Positions 23,217 through 32,132 of a DNA stretch of 64,000 bases are shown here, piece by piece. Position numbers and translations under genes: made by a program. The stretch is taken from positions 1 through 64,000 of the forward strand of contig NZ_FONH01000018.1 of the NCBI RefSeq assembly GCF_900112865.1, in the 5' to 3' direction. The notes beneath the pieces are model-generated. The model made no database searches. It was given only the letters and a program-made list of their open reading frames with translations, and was not told where the DNA came from. The stretch is from Dyella marensis (GTDB taxonomy: Bacteria > Pseudomonadota > Gammaproteobacteria > Xanthomonadales > Rhodanobacteraceae). Position 1 is the first letter of the stretch. Every line of letters starts with the position of its first letter.

Positions 23217-26200
23217 TCAGAACCGGATACCCGCCGTCAGCTTCAGCGTGCGCGGCACGTCGATGATGTTACCGACAGGGTTGTAAACCACGGAGTTCCG
23301 ATTGAGAACGCCGTTCGAACCAAAGTCCGTCAGATAGTCGTTGTAGTTCTTCCAGTTGAAGACGTTGAGCACATCCAGTCGGACATAGGCACTCAGGTTG
23401 TCCCACACCTTGAAGTTCTTGGTGACCTGCAGATCGAGGTCGCGATAGCCGAACACTTTGCCTCCAACCAGGAACTTGCCAGTGCCCGGCGGCACGACAG
23501 TCAGCGGAACGCAGCCATTCGGCGAATTGACGGCGTCATAACAGGCGTTGTTCACCGAAGCGGTAGGTGTTGCCAGTGTCAGCTTGGCCGCGAACAGCAG
23601 GCCCCACGGACCGTCGACCGTACCCGTGGTGACCAGGCGATGCTTCGCCGTCGGGCCCGGAATGAACGGATAATCGTGAATCGTCGCCGCATCAAAGGCG
23701 TACTGGTCGGTCAGATCCTGGGTGTCGTGATTGAAGCGGCTTTTGGTGTAGGTGTAAGCAACGGTTACTCCCCAGTGCGATTCCGCCGTATAGGGCTTTT
23801 CCGCTGACACCAGCACCTGAGTGGTCTTCGTCTTCAGACCATTGTCCGCAATGATCAAGCTGCCGTAGCCAGGAATACCGTTACCCCAGGGCTGACTTTT
23901 GTTCTTCCAGAACGAGCCGTCCGGATAGCGATTACCGAGCTGGAAGACCAGGCCGTCGAAACTCTTGACGCTTTGAACGGTGACGTCGGTATTCCATTCG
24001 CCGATCTTGTTGCGCATGCCCAGGCTGATCTGGTCTGAGTACGGCGTCTTGAGGTTGTTGGTGATCATGTCCACCTCCTTGCCGGTATTGCTGCTGGCAA
24101 CGAGGGCTTGCAGGGTGTTGAGCCCCGTCAAGTAAACCGGATCCCACGGAATACACGTAGGACCAGGCGTGCAGGCGTGGTTGGCATTGATGAAATTGAT
24201 GGTCGGTTGAGAGAGAACCGACTTGGTCTGCTCCAGCTGGAGTATCTGGTAGAGGTCGCGATCGTACGAGCGGCCAGCGCCGCCGTGAATCACGTGTTCC
24301 TCGTCGCCGTTGATGTCATACGCAAAACCGAATCGCGGCTGGAAGTTGTAGCGCGGCGGATGGCGGTTATGACCGTTACTGATGTAATCGTTTACATTAA
24401 CGCCCCCAAGAGCGAGCGACTGGGCATACGTTTGCCCTGTCGGAGCAGCCGGGTCCTGCGAGTTGATGGCTGCGACGACGCCGGCGGGAGTGACGAAATC
24501 GTGGTACGACGGAGTGACTTCGTAATCCCAGCGCACACCCAGGTTCAGCGTCAGATGATCATCGACTTTCCAGTCGTCCTGGATGTACGCGCCAATCTGA
24601 CGATCGATCGTGCTGGCCACGGGACTCATGCCGGGCGTCGACAGGGGGAATAGCACTTTGTAAGGCGTGGTCGCCGTGCCATCGGGTGTGGTATCGAAAA
24701 AGAACTGCGGATTGAATTCGCCCGCGTCCTGTGCTGTCAGCCGCACCCATTTGATCTTGGCGCCCATCTTGATGACATGGTCACCATGCCATTCGATGTT
24801 ATTGAACGTGAAGTCGTCCTGCAGGGACGGGCCCTTCTGGCCCTTGTTCTGTGAAGCAAGCGGGGAGGCGGCGCCAGTCGCCAGAATCTGCTGATCGTTG
24901 CTGCCGAAGGCGGTATAGACGTATCCGTTGCCCAGGTTCGTCGCGGTCGGCGTGTAGAACGCATTCTCGTAAGTCGCCTGGAGCCGATTGAACCAGGCGT
25001 CGGCGCTGTGATCCCAACGAATGACGTAGCGCTTGTCGGTGTTCTTGGTGCTGTAGGAGGCGGATGCCGCCGTTCCTGTGCCGATGCCGCTCACCGCCGT
25101 CTCGTCGCGATACTTGCCGGTGACCTCGATGCGGTCACGATCGGTGGGCTCCCAGTCGATCTTGGCGAAGTAAAGATTTTCCTTGAACGGTTGGCTGGCG
25201 GCGCCGAGCTGCGCGCGGGCCGAAGCGGGCAGACCTGCGGTATAGGTGGACGGGCCTCCCGGGATCACGCTGATCGGCTGATCGAATTCCTTGCCTTCAT
25301 AGGTGGCGAAGAAATGCGCTTTGTCCTGGATGATCGGACCGCCCAGTGCAAAGCCGTATTCCTTGTTGTGCGAAGGGATCTTTTTGCCGCTGTCTTCTTC
25401 CGCCGGCGTCCGCGCGCGCACGGACTGGTTCGTGTAGTTGCCGAACACCTCGCCGTGGAATTCATTGGTGCCGGACTTGGTTTCCGCCGTGACCGCCGCG
25501 CTGGAGATCTGGTCGTACTCCGCTTTGTAGTTCGAAGTGATGACCTTGTATTCGCTGATGGCAAGCTGGGGGAACGGGTTGCCCTGCGTATTGAACTGGC
25601 CCGAAACACCGGAGGACAGTATGTAGTTCTTCTGACCGACGCCGTCGATGTAGACGTTCATCGCCCCCGACGCCTGACCGCCGGACTGTAGATTGGTCTG
25701 CCCGTTCTTCACGGTAAAGACCATGCCGGGGACGATGTCGGCGAACTCGAGGAAGTTGCGCGTGATCTGCGGCACCGTGGCGATCTGGTGCTGCGAGATC
25801 GAAGTGCCCACCTCCGAGGTAGTGACTTCGGCAAGCGTGGTGGCGTTGACCGTGATCGCATTGAGATTCTGCGCGTTGGCCTCGGCAGCAGTCGGTGCCG
25901 GTGCCGCAGGTTCGGTGAAGTTCAACGTGCCAACCGATGCCACGGTCAGCGTCACCGTTTTCTGGTTGCCTCCGGCGTCGATCTGATAAGTGCCGGGCGT
26001 AAGGCCAACCAATGCATAGCTGCCGTCCTTGTCGGTGCGGGTGCGGCGCGTCGATCCGGTCGCCACGTTCTTGGCGACCACTTCGACATTGGCTGGGCCG
26101 CGGCCGCGAAGCGTGGCATCGGAGGTCTGTGACCAGGCGACGGATGGTAGGAAGGTTGCGGTGGCGGCCAGGGCCGCCAGCGCCAGCGAGATCTGCAGCG

Positions 26201-26222
26201 AAAGTGCGTGTTTGCGTGCCAT
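23217..26222 (-). CDS. TonB-dependent outer-membrane receptor (Oar-like)
   Basis: 1001-residue receptor. After the signal peptide (about 1-32, ends VAWSQ) comes a carboxypeptidase-regulatory-like domain (about 40-105, DGSYALVGLTPGTYQIDAGG). The plug follows (about 125-260, with IPGMVFTVKNG-like and MNVYIDGVGQ segments), then a long beta-barrel ending in aromatic F. This is the Oar/OmpA-related-receptor layout common in Xanthomonadales. It probably imports oligosaccharides released by the neighbouring enzymes. The ATG at 26222 gives a normal signal peptide; the frame extends to 26399 without a better start. It is closed by two hairpins, so it is a separate transcript from the glucanase operon. 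Confidence 0.9.
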   Translation of the reverse strand: MARKHALSLQISLALAALAATATFLPSVAWSQTSDATLRGRGPANVEVVAKNVATGSTRRTRTDKDGSYALVGLTPGTYQIDAGGNQKTVTLTVASVGTLNFTEPAAPAPTAAEANAQNLNAITVNATTLAEVTTSEVGTSISQHQIATVPQITRNFLEFADIVPGMVFTVKNGQTNLQSGGQASGAMNVYIDGVGQKNYILSSGVSGQFNTQGNPFPQLAISEYKVITSNYKAEYDQISSAAVTAETKSGTNEFHGEVFGNYTNQSVRARTPAEEDSGKKIPSHNKEYGFALGGPIIQDKAHFFATYEGKEFDQPISVIPGGPSTYTAGLPASARAQLGAASQPFKENLYFAKIDWEPTDRDRIEVTGKYRDETAVSGIGTGTAASASYSTKNTDKRYVIRWDHSADAWFNRLQATYENAFYTPTATNLGNGYVYTAFGSNDQQILATGAASPLASQNKGQKGPSLQDDFTFNNIEWHGDHVIKMGAKIKWVRLTAQDAGEFNPQFFFDTTPDGTATTPYKVLFPLSTPGMSPVASTIDRQIGAYIQDDWKVDDHLTLNLGVRWDYEVTPSYHDFVTPAGVVAAINSQDPAAPTGQTYAQSLALGGVNVNDYISNGHNRHPPRYNFQPRFGFAYDINGDEEHVIHGGAGRSYDRDLYQILQLEQTKSVLSQPTINFINANHACTPGPTCIPWDPVYLTGLNTLQALVASSNTGKEVDMITNNLKTPYSDQISLGMRNKIGEWNTDVTVQSVKSFDGLVFQLGNRYPDGSFWKNKSQPWGNGIPGYGSLIIADNGLKTKTTQVLVSAEKPYTAESHWGVTVAYTYTKSRFNHDTQDLTDQYAFDAATIHDYPFIPGPTAKHRLVTTGTVDGPWGLLFAAKLTLATPTASVNNACYDAVNSPNGCVPLTVVPPGTGKFLVGGKVFGYRDLDLQVTKNFKVWDNLSAYVRLDVLNVFNWKNYNDYLTDFGSNGVLNRNSVVYNPVGNIIDVPRTLKLTAGIRF

Positions 26223-26349
26223 GACTTGGACACCCTCCCTCAAGGGTTCGATACGGCTGTGTTTTGGTTGTCGATGCGCCATCAACGCGATCCCGCGCCG
26301 GCGGCGGTGAACCGGCCTCCATGGCCGGCCCCCTGGTGTTCTGACGGCG

Positions 26350-27378
26350 TCAGTCCGAGGCCGCCGCTTTGCTTGCGTGGTTGCGCGCGCTCGACGCACG
26401 CACCATCAACTCCGCCGGTATGCGCACATGCACAGGCGCCGCCGCATCGGCGTCGCCATCGATCTGTCCGGCGAGCTGATCGAGTGCGGCCTTGCCCAGC
26501 TCGGCGATGCGCACGCCCGCCGTCGTCAATGCCGGGCTGACGTAACGCGCCATCGGCACGTCGTCGAAGCCGGCCACGGCAATGTCTTCGGGAATGCGCA
26601 GGCCGGCTTCGCGGATCGCGGCCATGCAGCCGATCGCCATCATGTCGTTGGCGGCGAACACCGCATCGGGACGCGGGCTCATCGCGACCAGGCGCTGGCC
26701 GGCGCGGTAGCCGGAGGCTTCGTCGAATTCGCCGGGCAGCACGATCGGTGGCACGCCCGGCATGCGAGCGGCCAGCGCGTCGCGATAGGCCTGTTCGCGC
26801 TCGGCCACGTCGTGGTTGCCGACCGGGCCCTGGATGAAGGCGATGCGGCGGTAGCCTTCGCCGAGCAGGTGCTCCACCACCAGGCGCGCGCCGCCGGCGT
26901 TGTCCACCGACAGGGCGGCGTAATCGTCGCGCTCCAGCACAGTGTTCATCAGCACGGTGGGCAGGCCCACGGGAAGGTTCTGGCGCAGGAAGGCGGCGTC
27001 GGCGTGCGGCGACATCACCAGCAGGCCGTCGACGCGACCCTGCATGGCGCGCAGCGCGGCGGCGGCTTCGGCGGAGCCGTCATGCGAGCTGGAGACCAGC
27101 AGCTGCAGGCCGTGCACGCGGGCCGCCAGGTCGATGCCGCGGATCAGCTCCGAGAAAAATTCACCATAAAGGTCCGGCAGCAGCGCGCCGATAGTGTGAG
27201 TACGGCGGGTAATCAGGCTGCGCGCGGCACCGTGGGGGATGTAACGCAGGCGGGCGGCGACTTCGCGGATGCGCTCCAGGGTCTCGGCGGTTACCCCGCC
27301 ATGGCCGTTGAGCGCGCGGGAGACGGACGCCACGGACACCTTGGCCTCGCGTGCCACGTCTTTGATGGTCACACCCAT
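26350..27378 (-). CDS. LacI-family transcriptional regulator
   Basis: 342 residues: an N-terminal helix-turn-helix (VTIKDVAREAKVSVASVSRALNG, residues 3-25) with the hinge helix after it, then a periplasmic-binding-protein-like sensor domain (about 60-330). GGAG lies 6 bases ahead of the ATG at 27378. The longer open frame to 27627 is not needed. The family normally represses sugar genes and is released by a sugar. A near-palindrome GTAAACGTTTTC 40 bases upstream suggests autoregulation, and the same motif in front of the GH144-like gene suggests that operon as its target. The inducer is probably a beta-1,2-gluco-oligosaccharide, by inference. Confidence 0.93.
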   Translation of the reverse strand: MGVTIKDVAREAKVSVASVSRALNGHGGVTAETLERIREVAARLRYIPHGAARSLITRRTHTIGALLPDLYGEFFSELIRGIDLAARVHGLQLLVSSSHDGSAEAAAALRAMQGRVDGLLVMSPHADAAFLRQNLPVGLPTVLMNTVLERDDYAALSVDNAGGARLVVEHLLGEGYRRIAFIQGPVGNHDVAEREQAYRDALAARMPGVPPIVLPGEFDEASGYRAGQRLVAMSPRPDAVFAANDMMAIGCMAAIREAGLRIPEDIAVAGFDDVPMARYVSPALTTAGVRIAELGKAALDQLAGQIDGDADAAAPVHVRIPAELMVRASSARNHASKAAASD

Positions 27379-27772
27379 TGCCGCTCCAGGTAGGTCCGGA
27401 TTCGCCGGGAGGGCAACGTAAACGTTTTCATCGCTGCTTGTAAAGCTTTTGCAAATCAAGGACTTTGCTGCATCGCAAAAAATTCGTCGGCCGGAAGTTC
27501 TAGCGCTCGACGTGGTCGGCTTAAGGAAAAGCCGCCAAAAACCGTTCTCCGTGCCACGAAGGCCGTGCTGTGGCACCGCAGCACAAGCGGACGGAACAAA
27601 CCCGAAGGAACGAGGCTTGCTTTGCATTTCGCGGGGTTAGCCCTTTCGGGGGATTGTAAAAATCCATAAGGCCGCAGTTAAATCACGGTTAATCCCCGTG
27701 TCATCCGGCGGATGTAACATGTATTTGCTGCGTACATGAGAATACGCGTGTAACTAACTGAAGTATAAGATC
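27379..27772. other. 394-base divergent intergenic region
   Basis: It separates the lacI-type gene (minus) from the SPFH-like gene (plus) and is noticeably more AT-rich than the genes. It holds the operator at 27418-27429. Between 27650 and 27772 are several TGTAA and TAA-rich stretches that may carry the promoter of the SPFH-like gene, but no clear -35/-10 pair can be fixed. No gene is convincing here. Confidence 0.5.
27418..27429. promoter_or_regulatory. LacI-type operator upstream of the lacI-type gene
   Basis: GTAAACGTTTTC differs at one position from the perfect palindrome at 23130-23141. It starts 40 bases before the regulator's start codon, a usual place for autoregulation. Confidence 0.65.
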
Positions 27773-28228
27773 ATGATTGCTCTGCTATCGATCATTCTGG
27801 TCCTGATGGGACTTTCCATAAGCGCCGTCAAGCGCGTACCCGCCGGCCAGGTGGTCAGCGTCTATCGCCACGGCAAGCCGCGCCGGCTGCTGCAGGAAGG
27901 CACGCACATGCTGGTGCCGGGGCTGGACCGCGTAGGGCATCGGATCAACCTGGGCGGCCAGGTGCTGGAATTCCGCGAGCCGCTGCCGAATGCGCATGAC
28001 GTGCGCGGCACGGTGTACTGGCAGGTGCTGGAGCCGGAGCGCGCCGATGCGGTGATCGACCAGGCCGACCAGCTGATCCGCGGCGGCGCCCTGGCCGCGC
28101 TGCGCGAGGATCCGGCCGCCGCCGAAGCCGATCGCCGCGACCTCGGCGCCCGCCTGAAGCTGGCCATGAACCAGGCGCTGCGCGACCGCGGCGTGATGGT
28201 CACCCGGGTGGAGCTGGATTTCGCCTGA
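27773..28228 (+). CDS. Mini SPFH/band-7-like membrane-anchored protein
   Basis: 151 residues. An N-terminal hydrophobic segment (about 1-20) is followed by a short SPFH-like region: VKRVPAGQVVSVYRHGKPRRLLQEGTHML matches the opening of slipin/stomatin domains, and the end, MNQALRDRGVMVTRVELDF, matches their closing strand. Normal SPFH proteins exceed 250 residues and have a C-terminal coiled coil; here the middle is shortened and the coiled coil is missing. It could be an inner-membrane scaffold fragment or a compact variant. A clear terminator follows at 28292, so it is monocistronic. I consider it a real gene because of its start context and termination. Confidence 0.7.
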   Translation: MIALLSIILVLMGLSISAVKRVPAGQVVSVYRHGKPRRLLQEGTHMLVPGLDRVGHRINLGGQVLEFREPLPNAHDVRGTVYWQVLEPERADAVIDQADQLIRGGALAALREDPAAAEADRRDLGARLKLAMNQALRDRGVMVTRVELDFA

Positions 28229-28291
28229 AGCCATACGCGAGGCAGCCTTCCAAAGAGCGCCCGCGAAAAAAGGGGAACTTGAGACTCTTTG

Positions 28292-28317
28292 AAACCCGCT
28301 ACGGCGGGTTTTTCTTT
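28292..28317 (+). terminator. Intrinsic terminator after the SPFH-like gene
   Basis: AAACCCGC and GCGGGTTT form an 8-bp stem with a TACG loop, followed by TTTTTCTTT. It separates the SPFH-like gene from rsmG. Confidence 0.85.
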
Positions 28318-28387
28318 GGGCGAAAAGCTGGCGCCGCAACCGTTGCGCCCGGATACTGCCGCCCTTTTCGCCACGCAGGATCCGTCC

Positions 28388-29032
28388 ATGGCCGACCGCG
28401 CCGCACTGCAGACCCAGCTGGAACGGGGCATCGCCGCGCTGGGCTTGGCCGCGCTGGGCTTGAACCTGCCCGACGGCGCAGTGCAGCGCCTGCTCGACTA
28501 CCAGGCCCTGCTGGAGCGCTGGAACGGCACTTACAACCTCACCGCCGTCCGCGATCCGGCCGAGATGGTCACGCGCCACCTGCTCGATTCGCTGGCGATC
28601 CTGCCCTATGTGCAGGGCCAGACCCTGGCCGACCTCGGCACCGGTCCCGGCCTGCCGGGTATCGTGCTGGCGATCGCCGCGCCGGGCAGGGAGATCCTGC
28701 TGGTGGATTCCAACGGCAAGAAGGTCCGCTTCCTGCGCGAGGCGATCCGCGCGCTCAAGCTCGACGGCGTGCGCGCGGTGCAGTCGCGGGTGGAGGACGT
28801 GCAGGGCCAGTTCGACTGCATCACCGCCCGCGCCTTCGCCACCCTGGCCGACATGCTGGGCTGGGGCGGGCATCTGCTGGCGCCGGAAGGGGTGTGGCTG
28901 GCGATGAAGGGCAAGCGGCCGGACGATGAGCTGCCCGGCATCCCCGCCGGCTTCGCGCTGCGCGGCACGCATGTGCTCAACGTGCCCGGTTTGGACGCGG
29001 AGCGTCACCTTGCGGTACTGGGCCGGGCCTGA
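28388..29032 (+). CDS. rsmG: 16S rRNA m7G527 methyltransferase
   Basis: 214-residue SAM-dependent methyltransferase (GidB) that modifies G527 of 16S rRNA. Typical blocks are WNGTYNLTAVRDPAEMVTRHLLDSL, the SAM-binding LADLGTGPGLPGIVLAI, and ITARAFATL. AGGA lies 7 bases upstream of the ATG at 28388; the longer frame from 28289 would begin inside the terminator hairpin. The order rsmG-parA-parB is the standard one near many bacterial origins, though mnmG is not next to it here. Confidence 0.97.
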   Translation: MADRAALQTQLERGIAALGLAALGLNLPDGAVQRLLDYQALLERWNGTYNLTAVRDPAEMVTRHLLDSLAILPYVQGQTLADLGTGPGLPGIVLAIAAPGREILLVDSNGKKVRFLREAIRALKLDGVRAVQSRVEDVQGQFDCITARAFATLADMLGWGGHLLAPEGVWLAMKGKRPDDELPGIPAGFALRGTHVLNVPGLDAERHLAVLGRA

Positions 29033-29119
29033 GCCTGCGGGCAGCGCGCAGCCCTGTCGGAGCGGGGTTCCGATGGTAACCTAGCCCTCTTTTCCCACGT
29101 TCACGGCATCGACGACACC

Positions 29120-29977
29120 ATGGCTCGCATCATCGCTGTCGCCAACCAGAAGGGCGGCGTCGGCAAGACCACCACCGCCGTCAACCTTGCCGCGGCGCTC
29201 GCCGCCGCCAAGCGCAAGGTGCTGCTGGTCGATCTCGATCCGCAGGGCAACGCGACCATGGCGTCCGGCGTGGACAAGCGCGTGGCCAAGCCCAACGGCT
29301 GCGAGGTGCTGCTGGACGAAGCGCCGATCGAGCGCGCCATCGTCACCACCGAGGCGCATTACGACCTGCTGCCCGGCAACGGCGACCTGACCGCCGCCGA
29401 GCTGAAGCTGATGGACGCGATCGCGCGCGAGATGCGCCTGAAGGAACAGCTGGCCAAGATCGCCGACAAGTACCACACCATCCTGATCGACTGCCCGCCG
29501 ACCCTGCACCTGCTCACGCTCAACGCGCTGTCCGCGGCGGACGGCCTGCTCATTCCGGTGCAGTGCGAGTACTTCGCGCTGGAAGGTCTTTCCAGCCTGC
29601 TCGACACGGTGAAGGCCGTGCGCCAACGCCTGAATCCGCACCTGGAGATCGAAGGCCTGCTGCGCACCATGTACGACGTGCGCAACAACCTCGGCAACGA
29701 AGTCTCCGCGCAGCTGACCACGCATTTCGGCGACAAGGTGCTGCGCTCGATCATCCCGCGCAATGTGCGCCTGGCCGAGGCGCCCAGCCACGGCCAGCCG
29801 ATCCATCTCTACGACCGCAGCTCGCGCGGCGCCATCGCCTATATCGGCCTGGCCGGCGAAATCATCCGCCGCGAGCGCGGCCTCGCCGCCGGCGCCGCCG
29901 CCGAAGCGGCCCTGCCGCCGCACGACGACAGCAGCGCAGTGGCGATCGACGCCGCCGCCGACATTCACCAGGAGTAA
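29120..29977 (+). CDS. parA: Chromosome-partitioning ATPase ParA
   Basis: 285 residues. It has the deviant Walker A motif KGGVGKTT at 11-18, Walker A' DLDPQGNAT, and the C-terminal signature of chromosomal ParA/Soj. The last ~30 residues are Ala-rich and less conserved. With ParB it segregates origin regions. Its stop is followed after 2 bases by parB, whose ribosome site CAGGAG overlaps the parA end. No parS-like 16-mer was recognised by eye in the window. Confidence 0.96.
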   Translation: MARIIAVANQKGGVGKTTTAVNLAAALAAAKRKVLLVDLDPQGNATMASGVDKRVAKPNGCEVLLDEAPIERAIVTTEAHYDLLPGNGDLTAAELKLMDAIAREMRLKEQLAKIADKYHTILIDCPPTLHLLTLNALSAADGLLIPVQCEYFALEGLSSLLDTVKAVRQRLNPHLEIEGLLRTMYDVRNNLGNEVSAQLTTHFGDKVLRSIIPRNVRLAEAPSHGQPIHLYDRSSRGAIAYIGLAGEIIRRERGLAAGAAAEAALPPHDDSSAVAIDAAADIHQE

Positions 29978-29979
29978 GC

Positions 29980-30849
29980 ATGGCCGCAGCGAAGAAACGA
30001 GGCCTCGGACGCGGGCTCGACGCCCTGCTTGGCGGCGGCGACGACGCGCCCTCGGTGATCGAGCAGGAAGGCGAGCTGCGCATGTTGCCCATCCAGTACA
30101 TCCAGCCCGGCAAATACCAGCCGCGCCGGCACTGGAACGACGAGGCACTGGACGAGCTGGCCGCCTCGATCAAGGCACAGGGCCTGATCCAGCCGGTGGT
30201 GGTGCGCGAGATCGGCAAGAACAGCTACGAGCTGATCGCCGGCGAGCGCCGCTGGCGCGCCGCGCAGCGCGCCCAGCTGAGCGAACTGCCCGCGCTGGTG
30301 AAGGACGTGCCCGAAGTGGCCGTGCCGGCGATGGCGCTGATCGAGAACATCCAGCGCCAGGACCTCACCCCGCTGGAAGAAGCCGATGCGCTCAAGCGCC
30401 TGATCGACGACTTCGACCTCACCCACCAGCAAGCCGCCGAGGCCGTCGGCCGCTCGCGCGCCGCGGTGTCGAACCTGCTGCGCCTCACCGAGCTGCCCAA
30501 CTCGATCAAGCGCCTGCTCGACGAGGGCAAGCTGGAAATGGGCCATGCCCGCTGCCTGCTGACCCTGCCCCAGCACGACGCCGAAGGCCTGGCGCTGGAA
30601 GCCGCCCGCCACGGCTGGAGCGTGCGCGAACTGGAAGACGCCGCCCGCCGCGCGCAGACCGCGCCCAAGGGCAAGGCCAAGAGCGCCGCCGCCGCGCGCG
30701 ACCCCAATGTCGACGCCCTGGAGCGCGAGCTGGCCGAGCGCTTCGCCACCCGCGTGGAAGTCGCCCATGGCCGCGGCGGCCGCGGCAAGCTGGTGATCCA
30801 CTACCACAGCAACGACGAGCTGGAAGGGATCCTGGGCAAGATCCGCTGA
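29980..30849 (+). CDS. parB: Chromosome-partitioning protein ParB
   Basis: 289 residues. The N-terminus RGLGRGLDALLGG is the ParA-interacting tail. The CTPase/ParB domain (about 36-130) carries GERRWRAAQR (88-97) and ENIQRQDLTPLEEA. A helix-turn-helix (about 140-170) and a C-terminal dimer domain follow. It binds parS sites and, with CTP, slides on DNA. It is coupled to parA (2-base gap). Confidence 0.96.
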   Translation: MAAAKKRGLGRGLDALLGGGDDAPSVIEQEGELRMLPIQYIQPGKYQPRRHWNDEALDELAASIKAQGLIQPVVVREIGKNSYELIAGERRWRAAQRAQLSELPALVKDVPEVAVPAMALIENIQRQDLTPLEEADALKRLIDDFDLTHQQAAEAVGRSRAAVSNLLRLTELPNSIKRLLDEGKLEMGHARCLLTLPQHDAEGLALEAARHGWSVRELEDAARRAQTAPKGKAKSAAAARDPNVDALERELAERFATRVEVAHGRGGRGKLVIHYHSNDELEGILGKIR

Positions 30850-30953
30850 GCGGGAGCCCGGGACGCGGCTCGCCGCCAGTGCCCCTACGCACTAGAATGC
30901 GCCCCCGGGGCGCTGCGCGCCCTCCTTCCCGCAAGAGCTAAAGGCTGCCTCTC

Positions 30954-31670
30954 ATGCCGCAACTGTCCGTGGTCGTGCCGGTGTTCAACGAGCGCGACAA
31001 CATTCCGCCGCTGCTCGCCGAAATCGCCGCCGCGCTGCGCGGCAAGGTCGAGTTCGAGATCGTCTACGTGGACGACGATTCCAGCGACGACAGCGTGGCG
31101 GTGCTGGCGGCGGAGAAGGCCAGCTATCCCGAGCTGCGCATCGTGCGCCACCTGACCCGCAGCGGGCAGAGCACCGCGGTATGGAATGGCGTGCGCGCCG
31201 CCCGCTCGCCGTGGATCGCCACGCTCGACGGCGACGGCCAGAACGACCCCGCCGACATCCCCAAGCTGCTGGCCGCGCGCGACGAGGCGCCGGACGACGT
31301 GCGCCTGCTCGCTGGCTGGCGCACCACCCGCCGCGACAGCTTCAACAAGCGTATTTCCTCCAAGGTCGCCAACGCGGTGCGCTCGCGCATGCTGCGCGAC
31401 GACACCCCGGACACCGGCTGCGGCCTGAAGCTGTTCGAGCGCGAGGTGTTCCTGCGCCTGCCCTACTTCGACCACATGCACCGCTACCTGCCGGCCCTGG
31501 TCAAGCGCGCCGGCTTCCAGAGCCGCAGCGTGCCGGTCGGCCATCGTCCGCGCACCGCGGGCACGTCCAAGTACGGCATGCTGGACCGCCTGTGGGTGGG
31601 CATCGCCGATCTGCGCGGCGTGGCCTGGCTGATGCGCCGGGGCAAGGTCACCCGCGTCGAAGAGCTTTAA
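30954..31670 (+). CDS. Family 2 glycosyltransferase (DPM1/ArnC-like)
   Basis: 238 residues with a GT-A fold. LSVVVPVFNERDNI opens the protein, followed by YVDDDSSDDS, the DGDGQNDP metal/acceptor motif (D92, D94, D98), and a typical DTGCGLKLF and SKYGMLDRLW end. It lacks the C-terminal membrane helices of ArnC, so it resembles dolichol- or undecaprenyl-phosphate sugar transferases of the short DPM1 kind. A lipid-phosphate-linked sugar product is likely, but donor and acceptor are unknown. Same strand as parB, with a gap of about 100 bases. Confidence 0.85.
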   Translation: MPQLSVVVPVFNERDNIPPLLAEIAAALRGKVEFEIVYVDDDSSDDSVAVLAAEKASYPELRIVRHLTRSGQSTAVWNGVRAARSPWIATLDGDGQNDPADIPKLLAARDEAPDDVRLLAGWRTTRRDSFNKRISSKVANAVRSRMLRDDTPDTGCGLKLFEREVFLRLPYFDHMHRYLPALVKRAGFQSRSVPVGHRPRTAGTSKYGMLDRLWVGIADLRGVAWLMRRGKVTRVEEL

Positions 31671-31757
31671 ACCCCGGGTTTTCCGCGGCGGCCGGCGTGT
31701 TCAACGCGTCCGGTCGGCGTATGCTCGTGGACCGGTTCCTTCCGCCCGGGCATCGCC

Positions 31758-32132
31758 ATGAGCATCGCCATCAAGCGCGTCTACGAACCCATTGCCAAGA
31801 GCGACGGCAAGCGCGTGCTGGTGGATCGCCTGTGGCCGCGCGGCGTGAACAAGGACGAGATCGCTCTCGATATGTGGGCCAAGGAGCTGGCGCCCTCGGT
31901 CTCGCTGCGCCGCTGGTTCGGCCACGATCCCTCGCGCTGGGACACCTTCCGCCATCGCTATGCCACCGAGCTGGACGGCAAGACGCGCACCGAGCACTGG
32001 CGCGAACTGGTGCGCGAGGCGGCGCATCATCGCGTCACCCTGCTCTACGGCGCCAAGGACGAGGAGCACAACAACGCGGTGGCGCTGAAGGCCTATCTCG
32101 AGGCCTGGATCAAGGGCCACGGTCCCCATTGA
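31758..32132 (+). CDS. DUF488 family protein (YeaO-like)
   Basis: 124 residues. It has the DUF488 pattern: IKRVYEPIAKSDGKRVLVDRLWPRG at the N-terminus, then W-KELAPS-LR-WF, and LLYGAKDEEHNNAVAL near the end. Function is not established. Its last 23 bases overlap the end of the convergent patatin gene. The start at 31758 lacks a strong ribosome site but agrees with the family N-terminus. Confidence 0.9.
   Translation: MSIAIKRVYEPIAKSDGKRVLVDRLWPRGVNKDEIALDMWAKELAPSVSLRRWFGHDPSRWDTFRHRYATELDGKTRTEHWRELVREAAHHRVTLLYGAKDEEHNNAVALKAYLEAWIKGHGPH

Noticed and set aside
29033-29119. parS centromere site near parAB
   Set aside because: I looked for a GTTTCACGTGAAAC-like 16-mer around parAB and in the rest of the window and saw none. 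An exact pattern search over the whole genome would settle it.
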